From the NCBI RefSeq assembly GCF_009498735.1, contig NZ_ML762425.1, forward strand, positions 212,011 through 276,010: a stretch of 64,000 bases of DNA. Reading direction: 5' to 3'. Position 1 is the first letter of the stretch, and each line of letters begins with the position of its first letter. The position numbers and the translations under genes were made by a program. The notes below the pieces were generated by a model that saw nothing but the letters and a program-made list of their open reading frames with translations, ran no database searches and was not told the origin of the DNA. The stretch comes from Gracilibacillus oryzae (lineage in GTDB: Bacteria > Bacillota > Bacilli > Bacillales > Amphibacillaceae). Of this stretch, positions 1-8,536 are shown one piece after another.

Positions 1-16
1 AAGGTCTCATTCTTAA
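1..16 (+). CDS. 3' tail of an upstream gene, probably cheW (partial)
   Basis: The frame ending in the TAA at 14-16 reads Arg-Ser-His-Ser-stop and abuts the cheC ATG at 17. In B. subtilis the gene before cheC is cheW, so this is probably its last codons. Only four codons are visible, so the identity rests on synteny alone. Confidence 0.3.
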
Positions 17-652
17 ATGGTAAGAATAGACCAGTTAACACAAACTCATTTGGATGTGTTGAAAGAAGTTGGGAATATTGGAGCGGGAAATGCTGCGACA
101 GCATTATCCAGCCTTCTGAACAAGAAGATTGATATGACTATCCCATCAATTAATATAGTAGATTTTAATGAGTTAATGGACTATGTAGGCGGGCCAGAAA
201 CATTAATTGTTTCCGTGTTCTTAAGAATCCAAGGCGAAGCACCTGGCAGCATGTTTTTTGTTTTAACACCAGAAGAAACAAATGCGCTTGTTAAAAGGTT
301 ACTAGGCGACACGGAATTTAAAGCAGAAGAACTGATGGAAAAAGAAATGGCTTATTCCGCAATTTCGGAGATTGGCAATATTCTTTCAGGTTCTTATTTG
401 TCTGCACTATCAGATTTTACTTCTATTAATATGCAGCCGACTGTACCAACATTAGTATTAGATATGGCGGCAGCGATTTTAATGGAGGGCTTAGTCGAAG
501 TCTCTCAAGAAAGTGACCATGCAATTATAATTGATACAATGATAGAAGATGGAGAGGGTTCTACGAGCTCGGTAAAAGGCCACTTTTTCTTATTGCCAGA
601 TCCTGACTCTTTCGACAAAATATTTTCAGCATTAGGAGTTCTGGACAAATGA
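17..652 (+). CDS. cheC: CheY-P phosphatase CheC
   Basis: This 211-residue protein is a CheC-type chemotaxis phosphatase. It dephosphorylates CheY-P and works together with CheD in adaptation of the Bacillus chemotaxis system. Both family active sites are visible: E17/N20 in KEVGNIGAGNA and E118/N121 in SEIGNILSG, so both ExxN sites look intact. The start ATG immediately follows the stop of the upstream frame, and the stop overlaps cheD by four bases (ATGA), indicating translational coupling inside the long fla/che operon. The length is normal for CheC. It is distinguished from FliY and CheX by having two phosphatase motifs and no C-terminal FliN-like domain. Confidence 0.95.
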   Translation: MVRIDQLTQTHLDVLKEVGNIGAGNAATALSSLLNKKIDMTIPSINIVDFNELMDYVGGPETLIVSVFLRIQGEAPGSMFFVLTPEETNALVKRLLGDTEFKAEELMEKEMAYSAISEIGNILSGSYLSALSDFTSINMQPTVPTLVLDMAAAILMEGLVEVSQESDHAIIIDTMIEDGEGSTSSVKGHFFLLPDPDSFDKIFSALGVLDK

Positions 653-1146
653 CCATTACAACAACCATGATAAAAGTGGGAATTGCAGATTTGAAGACAG
701 CGAAAGCACCGAACATGTTAAAAACTTCCGGGCTAGGGTCCTGTGTAGGTGTTGTAGTATACGAAACATCACAAAAAATTGCAGGCCTTGCTCATGTTAT
801 GCTGCCAGATTCCACTGTCTCTAAACGAGAGACAAATAATGCAATGAAATATGCAGATACTGCATTGGATATATTATTAAAAGAATTACAAGAACATGGT
901 GCCAAAAAATATGCACTAAGAGCCAAGATGGCTGGTGGTGCCCATATGTTTTCATTCCGATCCGATAATAAGATGCTGCGAATTGGCGACCGAAATGTGG
1001 AAGCTGTTCGTAATATCTTAGCCAGATACAGTATCCCTATCCTAGCGGAGGATGTTGGCGGCAATAAAGGCAGAACAATAGAATTTAATATCGAAACAAG
1101 TATGTTGGAGATAAGAACAGTTAATGCAGGTACGACGATTATTTAG
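649..1146 (+). CDS. cheD: chemoreceptor glutamine deamidase CheD
   Basis: CheD deamidates specific glutamines on methyl-accepting chemotaxis proteins and also binds CheC to stimulate its phosphatase activity. The 165-residue protein carries the family's cysteine-protease-like site: C32 in SGLGSCVGVVV and H49 in AGLAHVMLP. The glycine-rich stretch KMAGGAHMF is also typical. The start at 649 has AGGAG ten bases upstream within cheC; a second in-frame ATG at 667 lacks a site. It overlaps cheC and is followed by sigD after 33 bases, as in the B. subtilis operon. Confidence 0.94.
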   Translation: MTITTTMIKVGIADLKTAKAPNMLKTSGLGSCVGVVVYETSQKIAGLAHVMLPDSTVSKRETNNAMKYADTALDILLKELQEHGAKKYALRAKMAGGAHMFSFRSDNKMLRIGDRNVEAVRNILARYSIPILAEDVGGNKGRTIEFNIETSMLEIRTVNAGTTII

Positions 1147-1179
1147 TGACATGATATTATGATGGAAAGAGGTGATTCG

Positions 1180-1935
1180 ATGGGAAGAGGTACAACAAGT
1201 GAGCAGTACCTGTGGAATAATTGGGAAAAGAACAAAAATGATGAAAACACAAATCTCTTAATTGAAAACTATATGTATCTAGTCCAATATCATGTCCAGC
1301 GAATCGCATCAAACCTCCCGAAGAGTGTCAATAAAGAAGATATTAAGAGCTTAGGATTATATGGTTTATATGATGCACTGATGAAATTCGATCCATCCAG
1401 AGATTTGAAATTTGATACCTATGCATCCATTAGAATTAAAGGTGCTATCATTGATGGTTTGCGAAAAGAGGACTGGTTACCAAGGACTATTAGAGAAAAA
1501 GTGAAAAAAATAGACCAGGCAACAGAACTGCTTGAGCAGAAATTACAGCGGGTGATAAGCGCTGATGATATTGCAAGTCACCTTGAGATGAAAAAAGACG
1601 AAGTGGAAGAAGTAATTAAAGACAGCTTTTTTTCAAATCTATTATCAATGGAAGAAAAAGGTCAAGGTGATGATTTTAAAGAGGGGATAGGTTACACTAT
1701 TCCCGAAGATAAAGAATTAACACCAGAGGAAAATATTATAAAACAAGAGAATATACAACAAGTATATAAAGCAATGGAACAGCTTAGTGAAAATGAACAA
1801 TATGTGTTAAGTTTATTTTATGATAAGGAATTAACTTTCACAGAAATAGGTAAAGTTTTACAATTAACTACATCACGAATCTCTCAAATCCACAAACAAG
1901 CTATTTTTAAATTGCGGCAAATGATTTCTAATTAA
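1180..1935 (+). CDS. sigD: RNA polymerase sigma factor SigD (flagellar/motility, sigma-28 type)
   Basis: This is the alternative sigma factor for late flagellar, chemotaxis and autolysin genes. The 251-residue protein shows region 2 (FDPSRDLKFDTYAS, then IRIKGAIIDGLRKEDWLPR) and region 4 with a helix-turn-helix ending TSRISQIHKQAIFKLR. I chose the ATG at 1180 because AAAGAGGTGA sits at correct spacing; the in-frame ATG at 1159 has no ribosome binding site. It lies after cheCD at the end of the fla/che operon, where distal position is known in B. subtilis to limit SigD levels. Flagellar anti-sigma FlgM, expected elsewhere, is not in this window. Confidence 0.96.
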   Translation: MGRGTTSEQYLWNNWEKNKNDENTNLLIENYMYLVQYHVQRIASNLPKSVNKEDIKSLGLYGLYDALMKFDPSRDLKFDTYASIRIKGAIIDGLRKEDWLPRTIREKVKKIDQATELLEQKLQRVISADDIASHLEMKKDEVEEVIKDSFFSNLLSMEEKGQGDDFKEGIGYTIPEDKELTPEENIIKQENIQQVYKAMEQLSENEQYVLSLFYDKELTFTEIGKVLQLTTSRISQIHKQAIFKLRQMISN

Positions 1936-1966
1936 TATTATATTAGGATAAATGGGGATTGGTATT

Positions 1967-3328
1967 ATGGGAAACAAAGCGATTACTGTAAAAGTGGCAA
2001 ATAATCGTTTAAAAGCTTGGGTTGAATTGATTGATTCCAAACATCTTGAAGAGATGTCAACAGCGGAACTTATAGAATTGTTGGTCAAAGAAAAAATCCA
2101 ATCAGACCTTATTCATTTTGATGAAGCAAAGTGGAAACAGTTGCTGATTAAACAGCAAGTATTACAAGTGGCGGAGGGAAAACCACCAGAAGATGGGCTG
2201 GATGGCTATCTTGAATGGAAACTTTCATTAAATTCCGAAATAAGTGAACAGGAGAAAGAAACTTTTCGTGATGTGAAAAGGATTCCAAGTGTGTTAACCG
2301 GAACACCTTTGGCTCAAGTGATCCAGCCTACAGAGGGATCGGCAGGGATTGATGTGTATGGCGGCTTAATCAAGCAGCGAAAAGGTAAAAAAGTTATGAC
2401 TAGAGCAGGGCAAAATGTTGAGTTTAACGAGGATAATTTTACATTTATTGCGACAGCAGATGGCAAATTATCCATTACTGATAAACTTCTGCAAGTTTTT
2501 GATATGTATGAACTAAGTGAAGATGTCTCACTTAAGACAGGTAATATTGATTTTGTCGGTTCTGTATATATTCGTGGAAACGTGCCAACAGGGTATACTG
2601 TCAAGGCCCAAGGCGATCTGCATGTGTCAGGAATTGTAGAAGCTGCTTATCTTAAAGCTGGTGGGAACATTTGGATAAATGGTGGCGTTTCTGGAATGGA
2701 CAAAGCAGTAATTCAAGCTGCAGGAGATATAAAAACAAGTTACATAAACCAGGCAAGTGTGGAAGCGGGAAATGACTTGATTGTTTCCAAATCGATTCTG
2801 CACAGCCAATGTGTGGCTCAGGAATCTATTTTATGTGAAAATGGGAGCATCATTGGGGGAACTAGTTCTGCCGGGAAGCAGATTATAGTTAAAAATGTCG
2901 GTAATTTCGCTAACACAAAAACCGAATTAGCTTTAGGGATAAATAAACAGAAGCGGGAACAGTCAGAATATCTCTCCCAGCAATTAGCTGCATTACATGA
3001 TAACAAGAAAAAATTAGAAAATTTAGGAAATCAATTACGGGTGAAACAAGAAAAGCTGGGAAGCTTAAATACGAAAGAGCGTATTATATTGTTAAAACAA
3101 AGAAATATGCTGGAAAAAACAGTGGAAGAAATAAGCGAAATTCAGGAAGAAATGGCTAATCTGCAGGAGAGTATTGGAAATTATTCTGATATGGAAGTAG
3201 TAGTAAATGGAAAGGCATTTGCGAATGTGGAAATTATGTTTGGAAAATATTCGCGCAAATTAGATCGTGAACACCAGTATTTTAAATCTTGTATGAAAGA
3301 TATGGAGATTGTTATCGATACAATTTAA
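1967..3328 (+). CDS. FapA-family (DUF342) polymer-like beta-helix protein
   Basis: The 453-residue product belongs to the DUF342/FapA family. The middle third (about residues 110-300) has the family's repetitive Gly/Asn/Val pattern (for example TGNIDFVGSVYIRGNV, then SGIVEAAYLKAGGNIWING, VEAGNDLIVSKS), expected to form a right-handed beta-helix. The region from about 320 to 410 is Lys/Glu/Gln-rich and heptad-like, probably a coiled coil. The function in Bacillaceae is not established; family members have been linked to cell-surface or signalling roles in other bacteria. Two starts are possible: ATG 1952 (AGGA three bases upstream) and ATG 1967 (GGGG nine bases upstream); I prefer the second. 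It lies between sigD and swrB, a place where B. subtilis has no gene, so a link with motility is an inference. Confidence 0.8.
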   Translation: MGNKAITVKVANNRLKAWVELIDSKHLEEMSTAELIELLVKEKIQSDLIHFDEAKWKQLLIKQQVLQVAEGKPPEDGLDGYLEWKLSLNSEISEQEKETFRDVKRIPSVLTGTPLAQVIQPTEGSAGIDVYGGLIKQRKGKKVMTRAGQNVEFNEDNFTFIATADGKLSITDKLLQVFDMYELSEDVSLKTGNIDFVGSVYIRGNVPTGYTVKAQGDLHVSGIVEAAYLKAGGNIWINGGVSGMDKAVIQAAGDIKTSYINQASVEAGNDLIVSKSILHSQCVAQESILCENGSIIGGTSSAGKQIIVKNVGNFANTKTELALGINKQKREQSEYLSQQLAALHDNKKKLENLGNQLRVKQEKLGSLNTKERIILLKQRNMLEKTVEEISEIQEEMANLQESIGNYSDMEVVVNGKAFANVEIMFGKYSRKLDREHQYFKSCMKDMEIVIDTI

Positions 3329-3353
3329 ATTGTCTCATTGAGGGGGCATCTAT

Positions 3354-3665
3354 ATGAGCTGGAAATCAATAGAAATGCAGGTTGCATTGCCAAGAACCCA
3401 AGATGCTGGAAAACTCCAAGACTTATTACAACAACAAGGCCGTGTTACTCAGGAACAATTAGCCCAAACCTTGACTGCGGAAGAATTACGAAAGCGACAA
3501 ACGGTTCAGGAACAGCAAGCCAGTGGTAAATTAAAAAATGATGAAAAAGAAGATAAAAGCTTATCACACTTATCAAAATCGATGGAGAAGAGTCCAGAGG
3601 AACTAACAGAAAAAGAAGTTATTCAGCATCCATACTTAGGTAAGAAAATCGATTTTTCAGGGTAA
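3354..3665 (+). CDS. small conserved hypothetical protein in the sigD-swrB interval
   Basis: I do not recognise a function. The 103-residue hydrophilic protein begins MSWKSIEMQVALPRTQDAGK and continues as a Gln/Glu/Lys-rich, probably helical chain with no membrane segment and no cysteines. A strong ribosome binding site (GAGGGGG at 3340-3346) is seven bases from the ATG, so the start is well supported. It is 25 bases after the FapA-like gene and 12 bases before swrB, so it is almost certainly cotranscribed with them. Context suggests a role with the motility/surface genes, but the sequence does not show it. Confidence 0.75.
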   Translation: MSWKSIEMQVALPRTQDAGKLQDLLQQQGRVTQEQLAQTLTAEELRKRQTVQEQQASGKLKNDEKEDKSLSHLSKSMEKSPEELTEKEVIQHPYLGKKIDFSG

Positions 3666-3677
3666 AGAAGGTTATTT

Positions 3678-4160
3678 ATGGTCTATTTATTACTACTATT
3701 CAGTTTTATCATTCATATTGTCACATTTGTCATCATACGACAAATGAAAACGGAAAAGCAGAGACTGTTAGAAATCGAACAGAATGTAAATGAACAAATT
3801 GACAAAATGGAGAATACACTAGCTCTTTATTTAGTTGAAATGCGAGAAGAAAATGAAAACTTTACAAAAGAATTAGACTTGATTCAAAAGAAACAGAGAC
3901 AAAGGGAACCTGGGACAGCGGAGAAGAGAATGAATCTGCATGTAGAGCATAAGGAGCAAGCGGAGAGCAGTGAAGACAATTATTCCAAGTTTGTCCCGTT
4001 AACAGAAACAGATCAGCAAGATATTGTCGAACAATCAGAAACAGCAAAAATTCTCCATTTATATAATAATGGTGAGTCTATAGAGGAAATTGCGAAAAAG
4101 CTGGATAAGGGTAAAACAGAAATCGAGCTTTTACTGAAATTTCAACAAAAAAATGAATAA
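3678..4160 (+). CDS. swrB: SwrB-like swarming motility protein
   Basis: The 160-residue protein has one N-terminal membrane segment (residues 2-20, MVYLLLLFSFIIHIV), a long charged coiled-coil-like middle and a C-terminal block AKILHLYNNGESIEEIAKKLDKGKTEIELL. That block resembles a helix-turn-helix and is the part shared with B. subtilis SwrB, which promotes assembly of the flagellar export apparatus and hook. The position at the end of the fla/che operon, directly before rpsB, matches swrB. The middle is poorly conserved across species, so the call rests mainly on the C-terminal block, topology and synteny. Confidence 0.8.
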   Translation: MVYLLLLFSFIIHIVTFVIIRQMKTEKQRLLEIEQNVNEQIDKMENTLALYLVEMREENENFTKELDLIQKKQRQREPGTAEKRMNLHVEHKEQAESSEDNYSKFVPLTETDQQDIVEQSETAKILHLYNNGESIEEIAKKLDKGKTEIELLLKFQQKNE

Positions 4161-4165
4161 ATTGC

Positions 4166-4194
4166 TTGATTGCGTACATGCATTATGTTATATT
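4166..4194 (+). promoter_or_regulatory. sigma-A promoter of rpsB
   Basis: TTGATT (4166-4171), a 17-bp spacer and TATATT (4189-4194), with TGT directly before the -10 (extended -10). Transcription would start near 4201, giving a 5' leader of about 110 nt before rpsB. Confidence 0.6.
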
Positions 4195-4310
4195 TGTTAA
4201 CGGTGTTAAATACACACGTTTACTAAAGATACGAGTGGTGCTATTATTAGTCCTTTTATCTAATGATGTAAATGGAGGATAAAAAAACCATTTTTAGGAG
4301 GAAAAGAAAC

Positions 4311-5060
4311 ATGGCAGTTATTTCAATGAAACAACTACTAGAAGCTGGTGTACATTTCGGACACCAAACACGCCGTTGGAATCCAAAGATGAAGAAATAC
4401 ATCTTTACAGAGCGTAACGGCATTTACATTATTGACTTGCAAAAAACAGTGAAGAAAGTGGAAGAAGCATATAATTTCATTAAAGAAATTGCTCAAAACG
4501 ATGGAACTGTATTATTTGTAGGTACGAAAAAACAAGCACAAGAATCTGTTAAAGAAGAAGCGATCCGTTCAGGAATGTACTTCGTTAACCAACGCTGGTT
4601 AGGTGGTACATTAACAAACTTCGAAACAATTCGCAAACGTATTAACCGTTTGAAAGATATCGAAAGAATGGAAGAAGACGGAACTTTCGAAGTACTTCCT
4701 AAGAAAGAAGTAGTAGGTCTTTTAAAAGAAAAAGAAAGACTTGTTAAATTCTTAGGCGGTATCAAAGAAATGAATAAAATTCCTGATGCTCTATTTATCA
4801 TCGATCCAAGAAAAGAGCGAATTGCAGTGGCGGAAGCACACAAGCTTAACATTCCTATCGTAGGAATTGTTGATACGAACTGTGATCCAGATGAAATTGA
4901 TTATGTAATCCCTGCTAATGACGATGCTATTCGTGCTGTTAAATTGTTGACTGCTAAAATGGCAGATGCTATCTTAGAAGTAAAACAAGGCGAAGTTACG
5001 GAAGAAGCAGCTGAAGAACAAGTTGCTGAAGAAGCAGAAGCTGAAGCGGTAGAAGAGTAA
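4311..5060 (+). CDS. rpsB: 30S ribosomal protein S2
   Basis: S2 binds late in 30S assembly at the platform/head junction and recruits S1 in bacteria that have it. The 249-residue protein begins [19 protein letters not shown] and contains the S2 signatures [17 protein letters not shown] and [12 protein letters not shown], ending in the usual acidic Glu/Ala tail. The start at 4311 has AGGAGGAAAAG at ideal distance; an upstream in-frame ATG at 4272 does not match the family N terminus. It has its own promoter after swrB and a hairpin before tsf. Confidence 0.98.
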   Translation: MAVISMKQLLEAGVHFGHQTRRWNPKMKKYIFTERNGIYIIDLQKTVKKVEEAYNFIKEIAQNDGTVLFVGTKKQAQESVKEEAIRSGMYFVNQRWLGGTLTNFETIRKRINRLKDIERMEEDGTFEVLPKKEVVGLLKEKERLVKFLGGIKEMNKIPDALFIIDPRKERIAVAEAHKLNIPIVGIVDTNCDPDEIDYVIPANDDAIRAVKLLTAKMADAILEVKQGEVTEEAAEEQVAEEAEAEAVEE

Positions 5061-5070
5061 GAAGGTTTTG

Positions 5071-5105
5071 GGTGATAAGAGGGGGACCTTTTATCACCTT
5101 TTTTT
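5071..5105 (+). terminator. intercistronic terminator/attenuator between rpsB and tsf
   Basis: GGTGATAA (5071-5078) pairs with TTATCACC (5091-5098) around a 12-nt loop and is followed by a run of seven T. It probably lets only part of the rpsB transcripts continue into tsf, since no clear promoter is seen in the short gap. Confidence 0.75.
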
Positions 5106-5138
5106 AAGGAATATATGATAATCAAGGAGGAAATTAAC

Positions 5139-6026
5139 ATGGCAATCTCTGCAAAATTAGTAAAAGAACTAAGAGAAAAAACTGGTGCTGGAATGATGGA
5201 TTGTAAAAAAGCATTACAAGAAACAGATGGTGACATCGATCAAGCAATTGACTACCTTCGTGAAAAAGGTATCGCCAAAGCTGCTAAAAAAGCAGATCGT
5301 ATTGCAGCTGAAGGTTCTGCATATGTAGAAGTAGAAGGGAATACAGCTGTACTTCTTGAAGTAAACTGTGAAACAGACTTTGTAACAAAGAATGAACAAT
5401 TCCAGACATTATTAAAACAATTAGCACAACATATCCTAAGCCAAAAACCTGAAAATGTTGAAGAAGCTTTAAAACAACCTCTTAATGGTGAAGGTGAATC
5501 AGTGGAAGAATTTATCAACAGCAATATTGCTAAAATTGGTGAAAAACTTTCTCTTCGTCGTTTTACAACATTTACAAAATCAGACCAAGGTGCATTTGGT
5601 GCTTACCTTCACATGGGAGGAAGAATCGGTGTAGTGACAGTTCTTGAAGGTACAACTGACGAGCAAGTTGCAAAAGATATTGCGATGCATGCAGCTGCAG
5701 TAAACCCTAGATATCTTTCACGTGATGCGGTATCTGCAGAAGATATAGAAAAAGAACGTGAAGTACTTAAAACTCAGGCATTAAATGAAGGTAAACCAGC
5801 TAATATTGTTGAAAAAATGGTTGAAGGCCGTTTAAATAAGTTCTTTGAAGAGATTTGTTTATTAGAACAAAGCTTTGTTAAAGATCCTGATCAAAAAGTA
5901 AAACAAATTGTTAAAAAGCATAATGCAGAAGTAACAACTTTCGTTCGTTACGAAGTAGGTGAAGGTATCGAGAAACGTGAAGATAACTTTGCAGAAGAAG
6001 TAATGAGCCAAGTAAATCAAAAGTAA
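5139..6026 (+). CDS. tsf: translation elongation factor Ts
   Basis: EF-Ts is the nucleotide exchange factor for EF-Tu. The 295-residue protein starts [20 protein letters not shown] and has the UBA-like N-terminal domain with the signature [16 protein letters not shown], followed by the core motif [11 protein letters not shown] (EF-Ts signature 2) that contains the Asp and Phe which disrupt the EF-Tu Mg site. The start is set by AAGGAGG at 5124-5130. Length is typical for Bacillaceae. It follows rpsB as in almost all Firmicutes and ends in a strong terminator. Confidence 0.98.
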   Translation: MAISAKLVKELREKTGAGMMDCKKALQETDGDIDQAIDYLREKGIAKAAKKADRIAAEGSAYVEVEGNTAVLLEVNCETDFVTKNEQFQTLLKQLAQHILSQKPENVEEALKQPLNGEGESVEEFINSNIAKIGEKLSLRRFTTFTKSDQGAFGAYLHMGGRIGVVTVLEGTTDEQVAKDIAMHAAAVNPRYLSRDAVSAEDIEKEREVLKTQALNEGKPANIVEKMVEGRLNKFFEEICLLEQSFVKDPDQKVKQIVKKHNAEVTTFVRYEVGEGIEKREDNFAEEVMSQVNQK

Positions 6027-6042
6027 TGAAGTTTTTCTGAAA

Positions 6043-6066
6043 GGGACACATTGTGTCCCTTTTCTT
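6043..6066 (+). terminator. terminator after tsf
   Basis: GGGACA (6043-6048) pairs with TGTCCC (6054-6059), extended outward by AA/TT, followed by a T-rich tail TTTTCTTT. Confidence 0.75.
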
Positions 6067-6117
6067 TGAAAAAATATAGTTCTATTTGTCTTTAATAATC
6101 AAAACAGAGGATAAAAA

Positions 6118-6245
6118 GGACCGAGGAGTTCAAGGCACAGGTTTGAGAAGTGGAACGTATGCTTTTCATGCGTAAAAAGCGGAGAACCAAGCCAATGAAA
6201 AAATATGATATGTCATTTTTACCGGACTTTTGAACAACCTCTTAT
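6118..6245 (+). repeat. multi-branched structured intergenic element (possible dispersed repeat or ncRNA)
   Basis: The ends pair: GAGG-A-GTTCAA (6123-6133) with TTGAAC-AA-CCTC (6230-6241). Inside is an arm made of GGC 6134-6136/GCC 6191-6193, GGTT 6140-6143/AACC 6185-6188 and ACGTATG 6155-6161/CATGCGT 6167-6173 (loop CTTTT), with a symmetrical purine-rich internal loop (11 + 11 nt). A second arm is AATGA 6194-6198/TCATT 6213-6217. The element sits after the tsf terminator and before the pyrH promoter, so it belongs to neither transcript. I have an unverified recollection of similar intergenic elements in Oceanobacillus-like genomes; only one copy is seen in this window. Confidence 0.55.
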
Positions 6246-6254
6246 AGTTTTTAA

Positions 6255-6284
6255 TAGACAGATAAAGATAATTTTTATTATAAT
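6255..6284 (+). promoter_or_regulatory. sigma-A promoter of pyrH
   Basis: TAGACA (6255-6260), an 18-bp spacer and a consensus TATAAT (6279-6284). The start would be near 6291, leaving a 5' UTR of about 16 nt that contains the ribosome binding site TTGGAGG. Confidence 0.6.
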
Positions 6285-6306
6285 TAATACATATTTGGAG
6301 GTAATT

Positions 6307-7029
6307 ATGACTACTGCTAACTACAGAAGAATTGTTTTGAAATTAAGTGGTGAAGCTTTGAGTGGTGAACAAGGCTTTGGTATTGAACCATCAATTATTC
6401 AATCAGTCGCCAACCAGGTAAAAGACGTTGTGGAATTAGGTGTAGAAGTTGCTGTTGTTGTTGGTGGTGGCAACATTTGGCGCGGAAAAGTCGGCAGCGA
6501 GATGGGTATGGACCGTGCCAATGCTGATTATATGGGAATGTTAGCTACAGTCATGAACTCTTTAGCACTACAGGATAGTTTAGAGAATCAAGGTATTCCA
6601 ACAAGAGTCCAGACTTCTATTGAGATGCGCCAAGTTGCAGAACCTTATATACGCCGGAAGGCAATCAGACATCTGGAGAAGAAACGTGTGGTCATTTTTG
6701 CTGCCGGAACTGGTAATCCATATTTCTCTACAGATACTACCGCAGCATTAAGAGCAGCTGAAATTGAGGCTGATGTCATTTTAATGGCAAAAAATAATGT
6801 TGATGGTGTTTATACGGCTGATCCGAAAAAAGATAAGACTGCGACAAAGTATGATCAATTATCATACCTGGATATATTAAATGAAGGCTTAGAAGTAATG
6901 GATTCAACTGCTTCCACATTATGTATGGATAATGATATCCCATTATTAGTTTTTTCAATTTCTGAAGAAGGTAACATTAAAAAAGCTGTAACAGGTGAAA
7001 ATATTGGAACAATCATTAGGGGGAAATAA
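6307..7029 (+). CDS. pyrH: UMP kinase (uridylate kinase)
   Basis: PyrH phosphorylates UMP to UDP with ATP in pyrimidine nucleotide synthesis; the bacterial enzyme is a hexamer of the amino-acid-kinase fold, unrelated to eukaryotic UMP/CMP kinase. The 240-residue protein shows the ATP-binding start [11 protein letters not shown], the glycine loop [11 protein letters not shown], and [20 protein letters not shown], which is diagnostic for PyrH. The frame is open further upstream to 6205, but the ATG at 6307 has TTGGAGG at good spacing and matches the family N terminus. frr follows two bases after the stop, so the two are cotranscribed. Confidence 0.98.
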   Translation: MTTANYRRIVLKLSGEALSGEQGFGIEPSIIQSVANQVKDVVELGVEVAVVVGGGNIWRGKVGSEMGMDRANADYMGMLATVMNSLALQDSLENQGIPTRVQTSIEMRQVAEPYIRRKAIRHLEKKRVVIFAAGTGNPYFSTDTTAALRAAEIEADVILMAKNNVDGVYTADPKKDKTATKYDQLSYLDILNEGLEVMDSTASTLCMDNDIPLLVFSISEEGNIKKAVTGENIGTIIRGK

Positions 7030-7031
7030 TT

Positions 7032-7589
7032 ATGTCACAAGCTATATTAAATGAAGCGAAAGAAAAAATGAATCAAGCTGTAAAAGCGTATTCGAAAAAC
7101 CTGGCAACAGTTAGAGCAGGTAGAGCAAATCCTGCCCTTTTAGACAGTGTACAGGTTGAATATTATGGTGCATTTACACCACTTAACCAACTATCATCCA
7201 TTACTGTTCCTGAAGCAAGATTACTTTTAATAACGCCTTTTGATAAATCATCAGTCGGTGAGATTGAAAAGGCAATTCAAAAAGCGGATCTTGGCCTTTC
7301 TCCTTCAAGTGATGGAAATGTTATCCGTCTTAATATACCTCCTTTAACTGAAGAGAGAAGAAAAGACCTTGTTAAAATTGTCGGTAAATATGCGGAAGAA
7401 TCAAAAGTTCAAATTCGTAATAATCGCAGAGATGCAAATGATCAATTAAAAAAGGCAGAAAAAAATGGTGACATTACAGAAGATGAATTTAGAGGTTTTC
7501 AAGATGATGTTCAGTCATTAACTGATGAGCATATTAAAAAAATTGATCAATTAACTAAAGAAAAAGAACAAGAAATTATGGAAGTTTAA
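7032..7589 (+). CDS. frr: ribosome recycling factor
   Basis: RRF splits post-termination ribosomes together with EF-G. The 185-residue length is standard. Recognisable segments are [15 protein letters not shown] near residue 30, which contains the conserved Arg-Ala-Gly-Arg, the domain II part [15 protein letters not shown], and [15 protein letters not shown] at the start of the long helix. The ribosome binding site AGGGGG overlaps the end of pyrH. A strong terminator follows, closing the pyrH-frr unit. Confidence 0.98.
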   Translation: MSQAILNEAKEKMNQAVKAYSKNLATVRAGRANPALLDSVQVEYYGAFTPLNQLSSITVPEARLLLITPFDKSSVGEIEKAIQKADLGLSPSSDGNVIRLNIPPLTEERRKDLVKIVGKYAEESKVQIRNNRRDANDQLKKAEKNGDITEDEFRGFQDDVQSLTDEHIKKIDQLTKEKEQEIMEV

Positions 7590-7624
7590 GCAAAAAACAT
7601 GTAGAATGAAATAGAGTGAAACAG

Positions 7625-7648
7625 ACCCTCTTTAAGAAGAGGGTTTTT
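7625..7648 (+). terminator. terminator after frr
   Basis: ACCCTCTT (7625-7632) pairs with AAGAGGGT (7637-7644) around TAAG, followed by five T. Confidence 0.85.
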
Positions 7649-7763
7649 CCACTTTTTCCATGATTAAAATGGGTTATCTGTAATATATATTATCGCAGAT
7701 TGAATTCCAGGAATAATTATAGGAAAGACTCTCTATATTATAGGGGATATTGGAGGAAATCAT

Positions 7764-8522
7764 ATGTCTTTGTTTAAACTTCCTTTCGCAAAAAAAGAAA
7801 CGAAAACAATACATAATTTGACAGGGAAAGTGCCGGAACATATTGCCATTATTATGGATGGAAATGGACGTTGGGCCCAAAAAAAAGGTTTGCCCAGGAT
7901 TGCTGGTCATCGTGAAGGTATGGATAATATTAAAAAGATTGTCAAAATTGCTAATAAGCGCAGTGTAAAAATATTAACTCTTTATGCATTTTCAACAGAA
8001 AATTGGAAAAGACCTTCTACTGAAATAGATTTTTTAATGAAATTGCCGATTGATTTTCTTCAGCATTATTTACCTGAATTAATTGATGAAAATGTTAGAA
8101 TACAAACAATTGGAGAAGTTAATGATTTACCGGCTAATACGAGAAATGCTATTATGCGGGCAATCGAGCAAACTTCAGATAATACAGGTCTAATCCTTAA
8201 TATCGCAATTAATTATGGCAGTAAATATGAAATCGTACAATCAATGAAGTTAATTTGCCAAGACATTATTCAAGGTAATTACTCTATTGATGATATTTCG
8301 GAAGAAAAAATAACAGAACATCTCTACACATCTGAATTATCAGATCCAGATTTATTAATTAGAACGAGTGGAGAATTACGTTTAAGTAATTTTTTACTTT
8401 GGCAGTCAGCGTATTCAGAATTATGGTTTACAGACACATTGTGGCCAGATTTTGATGAAGAGGAATTTGAGAAAGCTATTAACGATTATCAGGGACGAAA
8501 ACGTCGTTATGGCGGAATTTAA
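7764..8522 (+). CDS. uppS: undecaprenyl diphosphate synthase (cis-isoprenyl transferase)
   Basis: UppS condenses farnesyl diphosphate with eight isopentenyl diphosphates to make the C55 lipid carrier for peptidoglycan and teichoic acid. The 252-residue protein has the five conserved regions of cis-prenyltransferases: HIAIIMDGNGRWA with the catalytic Asp, GHREGMDNI, YAFSTENWKRP, the central NYGS segment, and DLLIRTSGELRLSNFLLWQ followed by WPDF. The start ATG has TTGGAGG upstream. It heads the uppS-cdsA-dxr-rseP run; cdsA starts 14 bases downstream. Confidence 0.97.
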   Translation: MSLFKLPFAKKETKTIHNLTGKVPEHIAIIMDGNGRWAQKKGLPRIAGHREGMDNIKKIVKIANKRSVKILTLYAFSTENWKRPSTEIDFLMKLPIDFLQHYLPELIDENVRIQTIGEVNDLPANTRNAIMRAIEQTSDNTGLILNIAINYGSKYEIVQSMKLICQDIIQGNYSIDDISEEKITEHLYTSELSDPDLLIRTSGELRLSNFLLWQSAYSELWFTDTLWPDFDEEEFEKAINDYQGRKRRYGGI

Positions 8523-8536
8523 GGTTGTGAATAAAT

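Noticed and set aside
4493-4852. 119-codon open frame on the - strand inside rpsB
   Set aside because: Lies opposite highly conserved S2 sequence; no initiation signals.
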